Shown here in pieces: positions 12,786 to 22,128 of a DNA stretch of 64,000 bases. The position numbers and the translations under genes were made by a program. Source of the DNA: Hemerocallis citrina (taxonomy: Eukaryota > Streptophyta > Magnoliopsida > Asparagales > Asphodelaceae); assembly GCA_017893485.1 (NCBI GenBank), contig CM030367.1:83024853-83088852 (forward strand). Reading direction: 5' to 3'. Below the pieces are notes generated by a model. That model was not told the DNA's origin. It made no database searches and was given only the letters and a program-made list of their open reading frames with translations. How positions within the stretch are numbered: the stretch's first letter is position 1; the number at the start of each line of letters is the position of its first letter.

Positions 12786-13307
12786 AGATGATTTTCTCAG
12801 CTTTCGAGAAGTAGTTTGCCTTGTAACTCTGGGGTACTATATTAGCTTTCAAGGAGGATTGAAGGTCCATGGAACATGTGGAAAGCTTCTGGATGCGGCG
12901 GATATTTTCCAAAACTATTCCGAATTTTTCTGGAATATCCCATAATCTTTTCATATTTTTAATAACTTCTCCCCAATTAATAATTGATTTTTCAAAATTT
13001 TAATTAATTATCCCAATTTGTAATTATTTTTCTGAATTTAATAATTATTCTTTGAGAATTTTTAATTATACTTTAAAATTTTAATTGACTTTTGGGGTTT
13101 TATATTCATTTATCAAACCTGGCACACCTTTTTGAGCGATCTGATGCGTCGATCAGACCCAGGCTCACCTGCTGAGTGAATTAAACGACTATGATGGGGC
13201 AGTTGTTATGAAGGGGTGATGTGGCACGATCGCGTGCATCGATTAGGCCCGGGCTCGTGCGCTATTGGAATCAGATTGTACCGATGGAGCCGTTGTGATG
13301 AGGGGAT
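12786..13307. other. AT-rich internal sequence, no gene seen
   Basis: This is non-coding, AT-rich sequence of the Tat-like derivative up to the insertion at 13313. Its right part (13120-13307) resembles 22129-22260, the other side of that insertion, in composition and motifs (GATCA/GTGCAT blocks). I see no gene or RNA. Confidence 0.4.
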
Positions 13308-13312
13308 GACGT

Positions 13313-13757
13313 TGTAACGCCCCGCCCCAATACTCAGACAATTTTAATATTTTTAGAAGATAAATTAGATACTATGTAGTACAACTGCCCACCACAAGCT
13401 GCCTCTCAAAAGGTGGTTAACCAATTAGGTGACTCTTGATCATTGGCCAATTATATTTATACTCAAACTATTTTTGTATATCTCCCATGTGGGACTATAT
13501 TTCTCAATCTATTTCTCAAATCCCGTGAGCATACTATATAAGATATGCCATGTCATCCATTTCTCAAACCAAATTCATATCTTTAACAAATCTTAACTAA
13601 CACCCACATCCACAGCATACAATCTCGTATGCTGCTTCTGTCCTTCCAAACCGATGGGGTCCCCACCTTACTAAATCATTCCATGCATACTATTTACATA
13701 TTCAATATGCTAACCATGCATATATTATGCAACCGCACACCATATATACTTTTTCAA

Positions 13758-13801
<44 letters not shown>

Positions 13802-13823
13802 TTTAGAAATACGGGGTATTACA
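13313..13823 (-). repeat. 3' LTR of the short-LTR composite
   Basis: Direct repeat of 21617-22123. It contains an (AT)n run at about 13756-13796. The purine-rich side (minus strand of CCCCACCTTAGAAA) lies immediately to its right, as expected next to a 3' LTR of a minus-strand element. Confidence 0.85.
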
Positions 13824-14066
13824 TACACCCCACCTTAGAAATCAGCGTCCTTGCTGAGTACGGGACACACATCTAGTGTAGGATCCGCCTTTCTAGCCGA
13901 TGTAGCGTCGTCCTCGATCCCGGAGATCAATCACTCTCAACACCGCAGATCGGATATCCGACTATCAATCACTATCAGTGACTCTCAATACCGCAGAATA
14001 TACCCGACCCCGGAGATCAATGACTCTCAACACCGTGGATCATACTGAGGCCCTCTTCCACACCCG
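13824..14066 (-). repeat. Short-LTR family internal sequence
   Basis: It starts with TACACCCCACCTTAGAAATC, then GTCCTTGCTGAG and CCTTTCTAGCCGATGTAG, blocks shared with the mini-element at 42753-42955 and, inverted, with 19320-19430. It then carries CTCTCAACACCGCAGATCGGATA-type repeats. It ends at a primer binding site complement (14067-14078). No coding sequence is seen. Confidence 0.65.
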
Positions 14067-14078
14067 GCTCTGATACCA
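14067..14078 (-). other. Primer binding site complement (tRNA-iMet type)
   Basis: GCTCTGATACCA on the plus strand reads TGGTATCAGAGC on the minus strand. It directly precedes an LTR-like edge at 14082 (TGTAGCGCCCC). Confidence 0.7.
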
Positions 14079-14081
14079 ATC

Positions 14082-14880
14082 TGTAGCGCCCCAAATTTCT
14101 AATGTAATATCTTAGAAAAATACGTGGCACAATCCCAGCATCAACTTCAAATTAATAGTACACATAGCCCAAAAACACGAATAATTTTATTCCAAACTTT
14201 TATTACAACAATCATTTACACACACAGCGGAATACAAAACACCTTGAATTACAACATTATTTTTTTTACAATACTTCTTTTTACAAAATTTTACACAAAG
14301 CTCTATTCCATCAATTTATCTCCAAAACTATCTCAAGCATCCCAACCTCCAAACTCTAAGCAACAACCTGTAACACATAAGGCTAGAGATGATCCCTAAC
14401 CCCCAAAACTAAAGGAGTCAGCCACAAATGGTGTGAGTGACATAAAAATATACAACATAATTAAATCATAAAACATAAAGTCATCAACAGCATGTATTAA
14501 CAACAAGGATAAATGAATGAGAAATAACAAAGATGTAAAGCATGAAAACATCATGAAATATGAACAACAAGTGAAGCTAGACTAAGCGTCAAGTGTAGGA
14601 AAACTGGAAACACAAGCATAAAACCAAGTCAAGAAAACACAATTCTATATGCTGACTCTCTAATGCATACTTGTCGGAGTCTATGCATCCCATTCTACAA
14701 GGGTCCGGTGCAAGCCCTTAACGATCTCTATGACTTAGGGATAATCCCTCGTTATGCAACTAATCCTACTACGGTGATGTGAAATAAGATTCAGAATACT
14801 CTGCGAATAGGCGTCACAGCCATTGACGCGCAAGTATCAGGTACAATAGCTCAAAAACAACAACCGGAGAATCATCTCCC
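14082..14880 (-). repeat. Tekay-like LTR segment, copy 1
   Basis: It starts TGTAGCGCCCCAAATTTC and is repeated, with small differences, at 15613-16260. It also shares blocks with the long Tekay-type LTRs at 49041 and 55557, for example CTATGCATCCCAT and GCAAGCCCTTAA, which suggests an LTR of a related chromovirus. Its right end runs into the 152-bp tandem array. Confidence 0.6.
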
Positions 14881-14883
14881 TGC

Positions 14884-15545
14884 CGTGTACCCCACGAATA
14901 GGCCTTCAAGACCCTCAACGTGCAGATACACCCGGTACATTCTGTGAATAGGTCTCCCGACCCTCAACACACAAATGCACCCTGCATGTTCCGTGAATAG
15001 GCCCGTAGACCCTCAACACGCGAACATCTAAATATCATGTACCCCATGAATAGGCCTTCATGACCCTCAACGTGCAGATACACCCGGTAGATTCTGTGAA
15101 TAGGTCTGCCGACCCTCAACACACAAATGCGCCCTGCATGTTCCGTGAATAGGCCCGTAGACCCTCAACACACGAACATCTAAATACCATGTACCCCACG
15201 AATAGGCCTTCATGACCCTCAACGTGCAGATACACCCGGTACATTCTGTGAATAGGTCTGCCGACCCTCAACACACAAATGCACCCTGCATGTTCCGTGA
15301 GTAGGCTCGTAGACCCTCAACACGCGAACATCTAAATACCATGTACCCCACGAATAGGCCTTCATGACCCTCAACGTGCAGATACACCCAGTACATTCTG
15401 TGAATAGGTCTGCCGACCCTCAACACACAAATGTACCCTGCATGTTCTGTGAATAGGCCCGTAGACCCTCAACACGCGAACATCTAAATACCATGTACCC
15501 CACGAATAGGCTTTCATGACCCTCAACGTGTGGATACACCTGGGT
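14884..15545. repeat. 152-bp tandem array, about 4.4 copies
   Basis: CATGTACCCC starts units at 15036, 15188, 15340 and 15492, giving an exact 152-bp spacing; an earlier degenerate unit starts near 14884. Each unit holds three sub-repeats of about 50 bp built on GAATAGGyCnnnnGACCCTCAAC. The copies are close to identical. It looks like a local satellite expansion inside an LTR retroelement. Confidence 0.9.
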
Positions 15546-15596
15546 GCATTTGTGTGTTGTGGGCCCATAATCCACAGGTCCCAGGATCGAAACCTG

Positions 15597-15608
15597 GCTC
15601 TGATACCA
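15597..15608 (-). other. Second primer binding site complement
   Basis: This is again GCTCTGATACCA, 4 bases before an LTR-like edge at 15613 (TGTAGCGCCCCG). Confidence 0.7.
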
Positions 15609-15612
15609 ATTC

Positions 15613-16290
15613 TGTAGCGCCCCGAATTTCTAATATAATTTCTTAAAAAATACGTGGCACAATCCCAGCATCAACTTCAATGTAATAGTATACATAGCCC
15701 AAAAATACAAATAATTTTATTCCAAACTTTTATTACATCAATCTTTACAACACAGCGGAAATACAAAACACCTTGAATTACAACTTTCTTTTTACAACAC
15801 TTCTTTTTACAAAGTTTTACACAAAAGCTCAATTATCTCAAAACTATCTCAAGCATCTCAGCCTCCAAACTCTAAGCAACAACCTGTAACACCTGAGGCT
15901 AGAGATGATCTCTAACCCCTAAAACTAAAGGGGTCAGCCATAAATGGTGCGAGTGACAGAAAAACATACTACATAATTAAATCATAAAACATAAAGTTAT
16001 CAACAGCATGTATTAACAACAAGGATAAAGGAATGAGAAATAACAAAGATGTAAAGCATGAAAACATCAGGGAATGAAAACAACAAGTGAAGCTAGACTA
16101 AGTGTCAAGTGTAGGAAAACTGGAAAACACAGGCATAAAACCAAGTCAAGAAAACACAATTTCTATATGCGGACTCTCTAATGCGTACTTGTCGGAGTCT
16201 ATGCATCACATTCTACATAGGTCCGGTGCAAGCCCTTAACGTCTTCATGTAATAGGGTGCAATAGAAGAAAAAGGTACAAGTAGTTATAG
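15613..16290 (-). repeat. Tekay-like LTR segment, copy 2
   Basis: Copy of 14082-14740 in the same orientation, diverging after GCAAGCCCTTAACG at about 16240. Two copies each preceded by a primer site point to duplication of a 5' LTR junction, or to two successive minus-strand elements. Confidence 0.6.
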
Positions 16291-16710
16291 ATCAAACTAT
16301 TCAACACCGCAGTTCGTATACCCGGCTATCAATCCTGGTTATCAGTCACTCTCAACACCGCAGATCGGATACCCGGTTATCAATCACTCTCAGTGATTCT
16401 CAACACCGCAGAGTATACCCAACCCCGGAGATCAATGACTCTCAACACCGCAGAATATACCCGACTATCAATCACTCTCAATACCACAGATCGGATACCC
16501 GGTTATCAGTCACTCTCAACACTGCAGATCGGATACCAGGTTATCAATCACTCTCAGTGATTCTCAACACCGCAGAGTATACCCAACCCCGGAGATCAAT
16601 GACTCTCAACACCGCATAATATACCCGCCTATCAATCACTCTCAATACCACATATCGGATACCCGGTTATCAGTCACTCTCAACACCGCAGATCAGATAC
16701 CCCACCTGAT
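16291..16710. repeat. Tandem array of CTCTCAACACCGCAGA-type units
   Basis: Short units of about 40 bp carry CAACACCGCAGATCGGATAC and TATCAATCACTCTCA. They are arranged in a higher-order repeat of about 163 bp (starting near 16364 and 16527). Related units occur at 13920-14040 and 20770-20870 and, in reverse orientation, at 19170-19345. Confidence 0.75.
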
Positions 16711-16752
16711 AACCGGATATTACGGGATATTGCAATGACCTCTCAACCAATT

Positions 16753-17392
16753 TTAATATTTTGGTTATGAGTTGAGAAACAAATCTAGTGTTGAGAAATT
16801 TTAATGGAAGAATTATGTATTAAGAACATGAAAATTGAAGTTTGAGAAATTGGTTGATTTGAGGAAATGTATCCAAACTGGGGATTCTTTGAGATTTGAC
16901 GTTTTATGTTTTGAATCTGAATACGAACTATTTCAATGATCAATGAATTTTTAAGAAAACCCTAATTTTGACTATTATGCACAACCAAAACTATGCAGTC
17001 TGCAGGCCGACAGTCGACTGGCATGACCTTTCAGTCGACTGGTACGACCCGGCTGCTATGATCTTTAGTTTTTTTTTGAAAATCCGTTCTGGATAGAAAC
17101 ATGTTCTTAATATTTTGGTTATGAGTTGTGGAAGAAATCCAGTGTTGAGAAATTTTAATGGAAGAATTATGTATTAAGAACATGAAAATTGAAGTTTGAG
17201 AAATTGGTTGATTTGAGGAAATGTATCCAAAATGGGGATTCTTTGAGATTTGACGTTTTATGTTTTGAATCTGAATACGAACTATTTCAATGATCAATGA
17301 ATTTTTAAGAAAACCCTAATTTTGACTATTATGCACAACCAAAACTATGCAGTCTGTAGGCCGACAGTCGACTGGCATGACCTTTCAGTCGA
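16753..17392. repeat. Direct duplication of a 284-bp segment, 354-bp period
   Basis: 16753-17038 recurs at 17107-17392 with few changes; the spacing is 354 at both ends (TTAATATTTTGG and CCTTTCAGTCGA). The second copy is cut off inside AGTCGA, where it meets the Tekay RT fragment. Both copies contain CAGTCGACTGG motifs. No gene is seen. Confidence 0.8.
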
Positions 17393-18190
17393 ACAAATCA
17401 TCAATCCGCGATAGTGGATACTTGTTCTGAATAGTCACCCTATTCAACTCCCGGTAGTCAATGCACATCCTCATTGACCCATCCTTCTTCTTGACTAACA
17501 ACACTGGCGCTCCCCACGGAGAAGAACTCGGCCTAATAAGCCCCTTGCTCAACAGCTCCTCAATCTGCTTCTTCACTTCGTCTTGCTCTACAGGTGCCAT
17601 CCTGTATGGAGCCTTAGAAATCGGTGCGCTCCCTGGCTGAACATTGATGCAAAACTCCACATCTCTCTGCGGCGGTAATCCTGAAAAATCTTCCGAGAAC
17701 ACCTTAGGAAAATCTCTGACAACCGGAATGCCCTTGACTTCATCTGGAATCGCCATCTTAGATACCATTGCAGCTACCTTCGGAATCTTCTTCTTCCCTT
17801 GGAAAGTCACTGCGGGACCACCTGGTGCCTTCACTAACACCTCTTTCTGCTTGCATTCAATTGTGGCATCATATATTGCCATCCAATCAATGCCCACGAT
17901 GACATCCACACCTAAGACTTGTAGCTCTATCAGATCAATGTCGAACAACCTCCCGCCAATCTCGATATCACAGCCCTCGTAATATCGATCCGCAATTAAT
18001 TCTTCACATGACGGCGTTGCCACCGACAATACCTTGCCTGGAAACAACTTAGGTTCCACACCTAAGATCTTTGAAAAATTTGGCGATACAAAAGTATGCG
18101 ATGAACCAGTATCAAATAAAACCCTTGCACTAATTCCATTAATCAAAACAATCCCTATTACATGAAGAGTGATACAAAGTTATTTAAATT
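17393..18190 (-). pseudogene. Tekay/Del gypsy protease and RT N-terminal fragment
   Basis: A minus-strand frame stays open for more than 250 codons. It starts with an aspartic protease whose active site reads [12 protein letters not shown], continues through the linker, and enters reverse transcriptase ([20 protein letters not shown], then IDYRELN). It stops abruptly at RIDDLFD, at the join with the 284-bp duplication. The catalytic YxDD box, RNase H and integrase are missing. Upstream (18147-18190) the frame continues without an obvious start, so this is an internal piece of a pol polyprotein. The same region of a second Tekay copy is at 62040-62224. It cannot be functional alone. Confidence 0.88.
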
Positions 18191-18227
18191 CCTCTTTTTC
18201 TTGTTCCAGGTCATAGCTGCTCTCTTG

Positions 18228-18430
18228 CTTCTCCTGATAAGTCGACTTACCAGAGTGTTTTAAGTTGACTTATAGAAGTCATAAGTCGACTTACCAGAGT
18301 GTTATAAGTCAACTTAAAACACTCTGGTAAGTCGACTTATGACTTGGATAAGTCAACTTATAACACTTAGTTTTTTTTCATAAAATCATGGAACATTCTT
18401 TCTGGACAGTCGACTTATGCTTTCTATAGT
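18228..18430. repeat. Cluster of GTCGAC palindromes with a 26-bp perfect inverted repeat
   Basis: TAAGTCGACTTA-type palindromes recur five to six times. Two 26-bp arms (18278-18303 and 18318-18343) are perfect reverse complements around a 14-bp loop and could form a stem-loop or cruciform. The motif AAGTCGACTTACCAGA is also found at 63205-63222. Confidence 0.85.
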
Positions 18431-18818
18431 CGACTGGTACTGATGTATTTTTATATTTATGAAGGTTCTTTCAAATGGTTTATTCTCTAGATATTTGATC
18501 TATAACTACTTATACCTTATCTTCTATTGAACTTATGTTTTCAAGATGTTGAGTTGAGCAGTTTATGAAGTAAGATTGGTTGAGATATTTGAGTTTGAGT
18601 CTCTAGAGGGTGTGTGTGACCCTAGTATACCGGCAGTTGAGTTGTTTATGTTTAGGCCTATTGAGGCATTTTGGTTGTTCAGTTTTGAGTTAAGTCCGGT
18701 AGGGTACATCAACTCTAGGAGATTCGTTAAGTAATTAAATAACCCAAAAATGATAAGGACAGGCACTAGTGGTGATATGATGAAGGGGAACATGAGTCAT
18801 GTACCTCAGTATGGTTTT

Positions 18819-19040
18819 CGGTGTGGGATTTAATCTCCGGAATTATCCAAGTAACTTACTTATGGTGTGAGATTTATCTCCGGAATTATCTAGGTAAATT
18901 ACCTGTGGTGTGGGATTTATCTCCGGAATTATCCAGGTAATTACTTGTGGTGTGGGATTGATCTCCGGAATTAGTAATTATTTTGACTTTCTTAAACTGC
19001 TCTCAGGTATCCAGGTAATTACTTGTGGTGTGGGATTCCA
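18819..19040. repeat. Tandem repeat, 42-43 bp unit
   Basis: Units begin GGTGTGnGATTT at about 18820, 18863, 18906 and 18948, with a partial unit near 19027. Each includes ATCTCCGGAATTATC. The same block appears singly near 20938 and 21240. Confidence 0.75.
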
Positions 19041-19169
19041 ATCTCAGCATATTTTGTGATTTTGGGAGGATCAAGAGGAGGATTTTGGATCTCGCAAAAG
19101 GATAGACTTTCTTGTTGGATCTTTTCATTCCTAAGGTGAGTGACATGTTGTTTTACTTTGTGTATGTTA

Positions 19170-19430
19170 CGCCTTAGTATGAGCCGCGGTGTTGAGAGTC
19201 ATTTATCTCCGGAGTCGGGAATATTCTGTAGTATTGAGAGTCATTTATCTCCGGGATCGGGTATGATCTGCGGTGTTGAGAGTGATTGATAGCCGGGTAT
19301 CCGATCTGCGGTGTTGAGAGTGATTTATCTCTGGGATCGAGGACGACGGTATATCGGCTAGAAAGGCGGATCCTACACTAGATGTGTGTCCCGTACTCAG
19401 TGAGGACGCTGATTTCTAAGGTGGGGTGTA
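19170..19430 (+). repeat. Inverted copy of the short-LTR family internal end
   Basis: GCGGTGTTGAGAGTgATT units, then CGGCTAGAAAGGCGGATCC and GGACGCTGATTTCTAAGGTG, are the reverse complement of 13824-14040. They end in a purine-rich tract directly before an LTR start at 19431. Confidence 0.7.
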
Positions 19431-19770
19431 TGTAATACCCTGTATTTCATAAATATATATGTAAATAAATAAAATATATATAAGTTTGGTTTGAAAAAAT
19501 GTTGGCTGTGTATGCATTTGATATTGCAAGATGGTATTATGAAAGGATATGGTGGCCCACGGGTTGAAGGATTTAATTGTTGGATTTGTTGAGATTTATT
19601 CCCATACACGATGACGTGGTGGGAGGATATTTGTGTGGGCCGGTTTGTTTGGAAAGAGTCAGTAGTATACTGACTTGAAATATGAAGTGTACATGAGGTA
19701 CACGGTAATTGTGAAGAGTTTGAGAAATATAGTCCCACATGGGAAATATACAAAAATAGTTTGAGTATCT
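19431..19770 (+). repeat. Truncated short-family LTR in inverted orientation
   Basis: It starts TGTAATACCCTGTATTTC and is the reverse complement of about the last 340 bp of the LTR at 21617-22123. Similarity fades after CAAAAATAGTTTGAGTAT, so the LTR is incomplete. It shows that an opposite-strand copy is nested within the composite. Confidence 0.8.
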
Positions 19771-20090
19771 TTACTATTTTAATGGGAGAGTTGGGGTTTG
19801 TAACAAACAAACTCTAACTTTGTAACTATATAAATACATATAATACACGTACAAACTATATCAAAATAAATATAAATGTGCACCGCACGTGTAGCCCAAA
19901 TCAAAACATTCAAATATAAAATATATTTTTCTTATTCGATATATATACATTTAATTTGATGACTTTAATTTTTTTAGACGTGCATCGCACGTACATTATA
20001 CTAGTACATAAAAAGCTAAAAAAAAATATGGGGTTAATTCTATCAAAATTTGCCCATGATCTCTTCACAATCAAAGGTCAGAAATATAAT
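19771..20090. other. AT-rich spacer with GCACGT motifs, no gene seen
   Basis: It contains TGCACCGCACGTGT near 19880 and ACGTGCATCGCACGT at about 19978, followed by TATACTAG. These resemble motifs in 1-1024 and 52510-52860. No coding region is seen. Confidence 0.4.
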
Positions 20091-20259
20091 TCTCATTTCA
20101 CATTTACTTCAAACTCTCCATAAAATTCTATTCCCTAAAAAATCAAAACCGTCTCTTCCTCTCCCTCCATCGAATCCGCACTACCTCCTAAAAAATTAAA
20201 ACCGTCTCTTCCTCAGTCCCCTGTAGATCGTGTCTCCTCCTACTTACCAGATCTTAAAG

Positions 20260-20474
20260 ATGCAGACCGCCTAGGCGTGGTTCATGGGTGGGCCCACCGG
20301 CGGCGACGAGTCCACACCCTCCTCTAATTCCTTGCTCGCCGACTGGAACTCCTACGCCGCATCCAGATCCGAACCTGATGCCGGATCCGAATCGGCATCC
20401 GCTACTTTAGGTGCGTTCGATATCGAATCCGCAGTCAGATCTGCTAACGAAAAGGTCAACGACACCTTCGGCGT
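20260..20474 (+). pseudogene. Captured first exon of an SFT2-like vesicle-transport protein gene
   Basis: The frame from ATG 20260 begins MQTA, has a TAG stop at codon 5, then continues AWFMGGPTGGDES and LLADWNSYAASRSEPDAGSE, ending in NEKVNDTFGV. This is the conserved N-terminal segment of plant SFT2/Got1-type Golgi vesicle-transport proteins. In those proteins a membrane domain of four helices follows, and it is absent here. The exon ends at a good splice donor (GTAAGC, 20475) and intron-like T-rich DNA follows, with no second exon. A CT-rich leader with a partial internal duplication precedes it (about 20090-20259). It is a gene fragment carried inside the retroelement composite and is not translatable from its own start because of the TAG. 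The family call rests on recall of the family's sequence and not on a search. Confidence 0.75.
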
Positions 20475-21002
20475 GTAAGCACCAGTTCTTGATTTCATAC
20501 TTGATTTCTTTTTTTTTGAAATATCTTGCAATTCCTGATTTTTGGCATGTTGTATATTTTAGTTTTTTGTTTGGGGTTTTTATGATTTGTTATCTTGTGG
20601 AGGGTTGTTCGATTATTTGGGTAAATTGAAGAAAACTACCCCTAAAAGTTTAAATTGAATGCTAAATCGTCCAACTAATGAAATTTTAACATACGGAGAT
20701 TTTTTTTTTAACACCATAGGATAAACTTTAGGGGATATGAACACATCAAGTGAATTTGGGCCTTTACTATACTAGAGGGTGTTGAGAGTCATTGATCTCC
20801 GGGGTTGGGTATACTCTGCGGTGTTGAGAATCACTGAGAGTGATTGATAATCGGGTATCCAATTCTGTATTACATACACCCCACCTGATAACCGGGTATT
20901 ACGGGGTATTGCAATGACCTCATCACACGGATACCAATCTCCGGAATTATCGGGGCGCTACAGAGATTGGTATCAGGTAAATTACAAATGACTCTCAGCA
21001 TT
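20475..21002. repeat. Intron remnant and short-LTR family internal pieces
   Basis: The first about 150 bp look like the intron of the captured exon. 20636-20735 is bounded by CCCCTAAAAGTTT and its near inverse AAACTTTAGGGG. From 20770 on, CTCCGGGGTTGGGTATACTC and CGGTGTTGAGAATCACTGAG belong to the tandem-unit family seen at 16.3-16.7 and 19.2 kb. At 20965-20976 GATTGGTATCAGGT resembles a decayed primer site. Confidence 0.5.
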
Positions 21003-21499
21003 TGTAACGCCCCGCCCCAATACTCAAACAATTTTTTTTTATTTCCCATGTGGGACTATATTTCTCAATCTCTTCACAATTACCATGTACCTCATGTACA
21101 CTTCATATTTCAAGTCAGTATACTACTGACTCTTTCCAAACAAACAGGCCCACACAAATATCCTCCCTCCACGTCATCGTGTATGGGAATAAATCTCAAC
21201 AAATCAAACAATTGCAATGACCTCATCACACGGATACCAATCTCCGGAATTATCGGGGCGCACCTCATGTACACCTCATATTTCAAGTCAGTATACTACT
21301 GACTCTTTCCAAACAAACCGGCCCACACAAATATCCTCCCTCCACGTCATCGTGTATGGGAATAAATCCAACAACTAAATCCTTCAACCAGTGACCAAAC
21401 TTATATATATTTTTTATTTATTTACATATATATTTATGAAATACGGGGTATTACATACACTTTATTGACATATATATTTATGAAATACGGGGTATTACA
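21003..21499 (-). repeat. Rearranged short-family LTR
   Basis: It starts TGTAACGCCCCGCCCC and ends ACGGGGTATTACA twice (to 21455 and 21499) because a stretch of about 44 bp is duplicated. The middle holds a second copy of CATGTACACyTCATATTTC separated by a foreign block (21209-21257) that also occurs at 20907-20955. Together with 21500-21616 and the LTR at 21617 it forms a mini-element layout like 42293-43411. Confidence 0.7.
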
Positions 21500-21616
21500 T
21501 ACACCCCAACCTTTCTAGCCGATGTAGCGTCGTCCTCGATCCCAGAGATAGATCGGATACCAGACAGAGATAGATCGGATACCTGGCCGGTGTCGAAAGT
21601 CGGCTCTGATACCATT
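21500..21616 (-). repeat. Minimal internal region (117 bp) with primer site
   Basis: It begins TACACCCCAACC, contains CCTTTCTAGCCGATGTAGCG, and ends with the tRNA-iMet primer-site complement at 21603-21614. No coding capacity is present. Confidence 0.75.
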
Positions 21617-22123
21617 TGTAACGCTCCGCCCCAATACTCAGACAATTTTAATATTTTTAGAATACAAATTAGATACTATATAGTACAACTGCCTACCACA
21701 GACTGCCTATCAAAAGGTGGTTAACCAATTAGGTGACTCTTGATCATTGGCTAATTATATTTATACACAAATTATTTTTGTATATTTTTCATGTGAGACT
21801 ATATTTCTCAATCTCTTCACAATTACCATGTACCTCATGTTCACTTCATATTTCAAGTCAGTATACTACTGACTCTTTCCAAACAAACCGGCCCACACAA
21901 ATATCCTCCCTCCACGTCATCGTCTATGGGAATAAATCTCAACAAATCCAACAATTAAATCCTTCAACCCGTGGGCCACCATATCCTTTCTTAATACCAT
22001 CTTGCATTATCAAATGCATACACAGTCAACATTTTTTCATACACAGCCAACATTTTTTCAAACCAAACTTATATATATATTTTATTTATTTACATATATA
22101 TTTATGAAATACGGGATATTACA
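21617..22123 (-). repeat. 5' LTR of the short-LTR composite
   Basis: Direct repeat of 13313-13823, flanked on the right by GACGT (22124-22128). On its left is the primer-site complement, so this is the 5' LTR of a minus-strand element. Confidence 0.87.
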
Positions 22124-22128
22124 GACGT

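Larger units (their letters stand above)
13313..22123 (-). mobile_element. Composite of short-LTR retroelements bounded by GACGT target duplication
   Basis: The outer LTRs are 13313-13823 (511 bp) and 21617-22123 (507 bp). Both start TGTAACGCyCCGCCCC and end ACGGGnTATTACA. GACGT repeats at 13308-13312 and 22124-22128 mark one insertion event. A primer binding site (minus-strand TGGTATCAGAGC, 21603-21614) sets minus orientation. Inside are further LTR copies in both orientations, Tekay-like LTR pieces, a Tekay protease/RT fragment, several tandem arrays and a captured plant exon. The inner order is a mosaic and I cannot assign every piece to one insertion. Confidence 0.7.

Noticed and set aside
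14884..15545. CRISPR-like regular array
   Set aside because: The units are contiguous 152-bp copies with no unique spacers, and the DNA is a plant genome.
17644..17982. 112-aa plus-strand ORF
   Set aside because: Antisense shadow of the protease/RT frame on the minus strand, which has clear family motifs.
20636..20735. A tiny MITE bounded by CCCCTAAAAGTTT and its inverse
   Set aside because: The arms are only 12-13 bp with a mismatch and no target duplication is visible; too weak to call.
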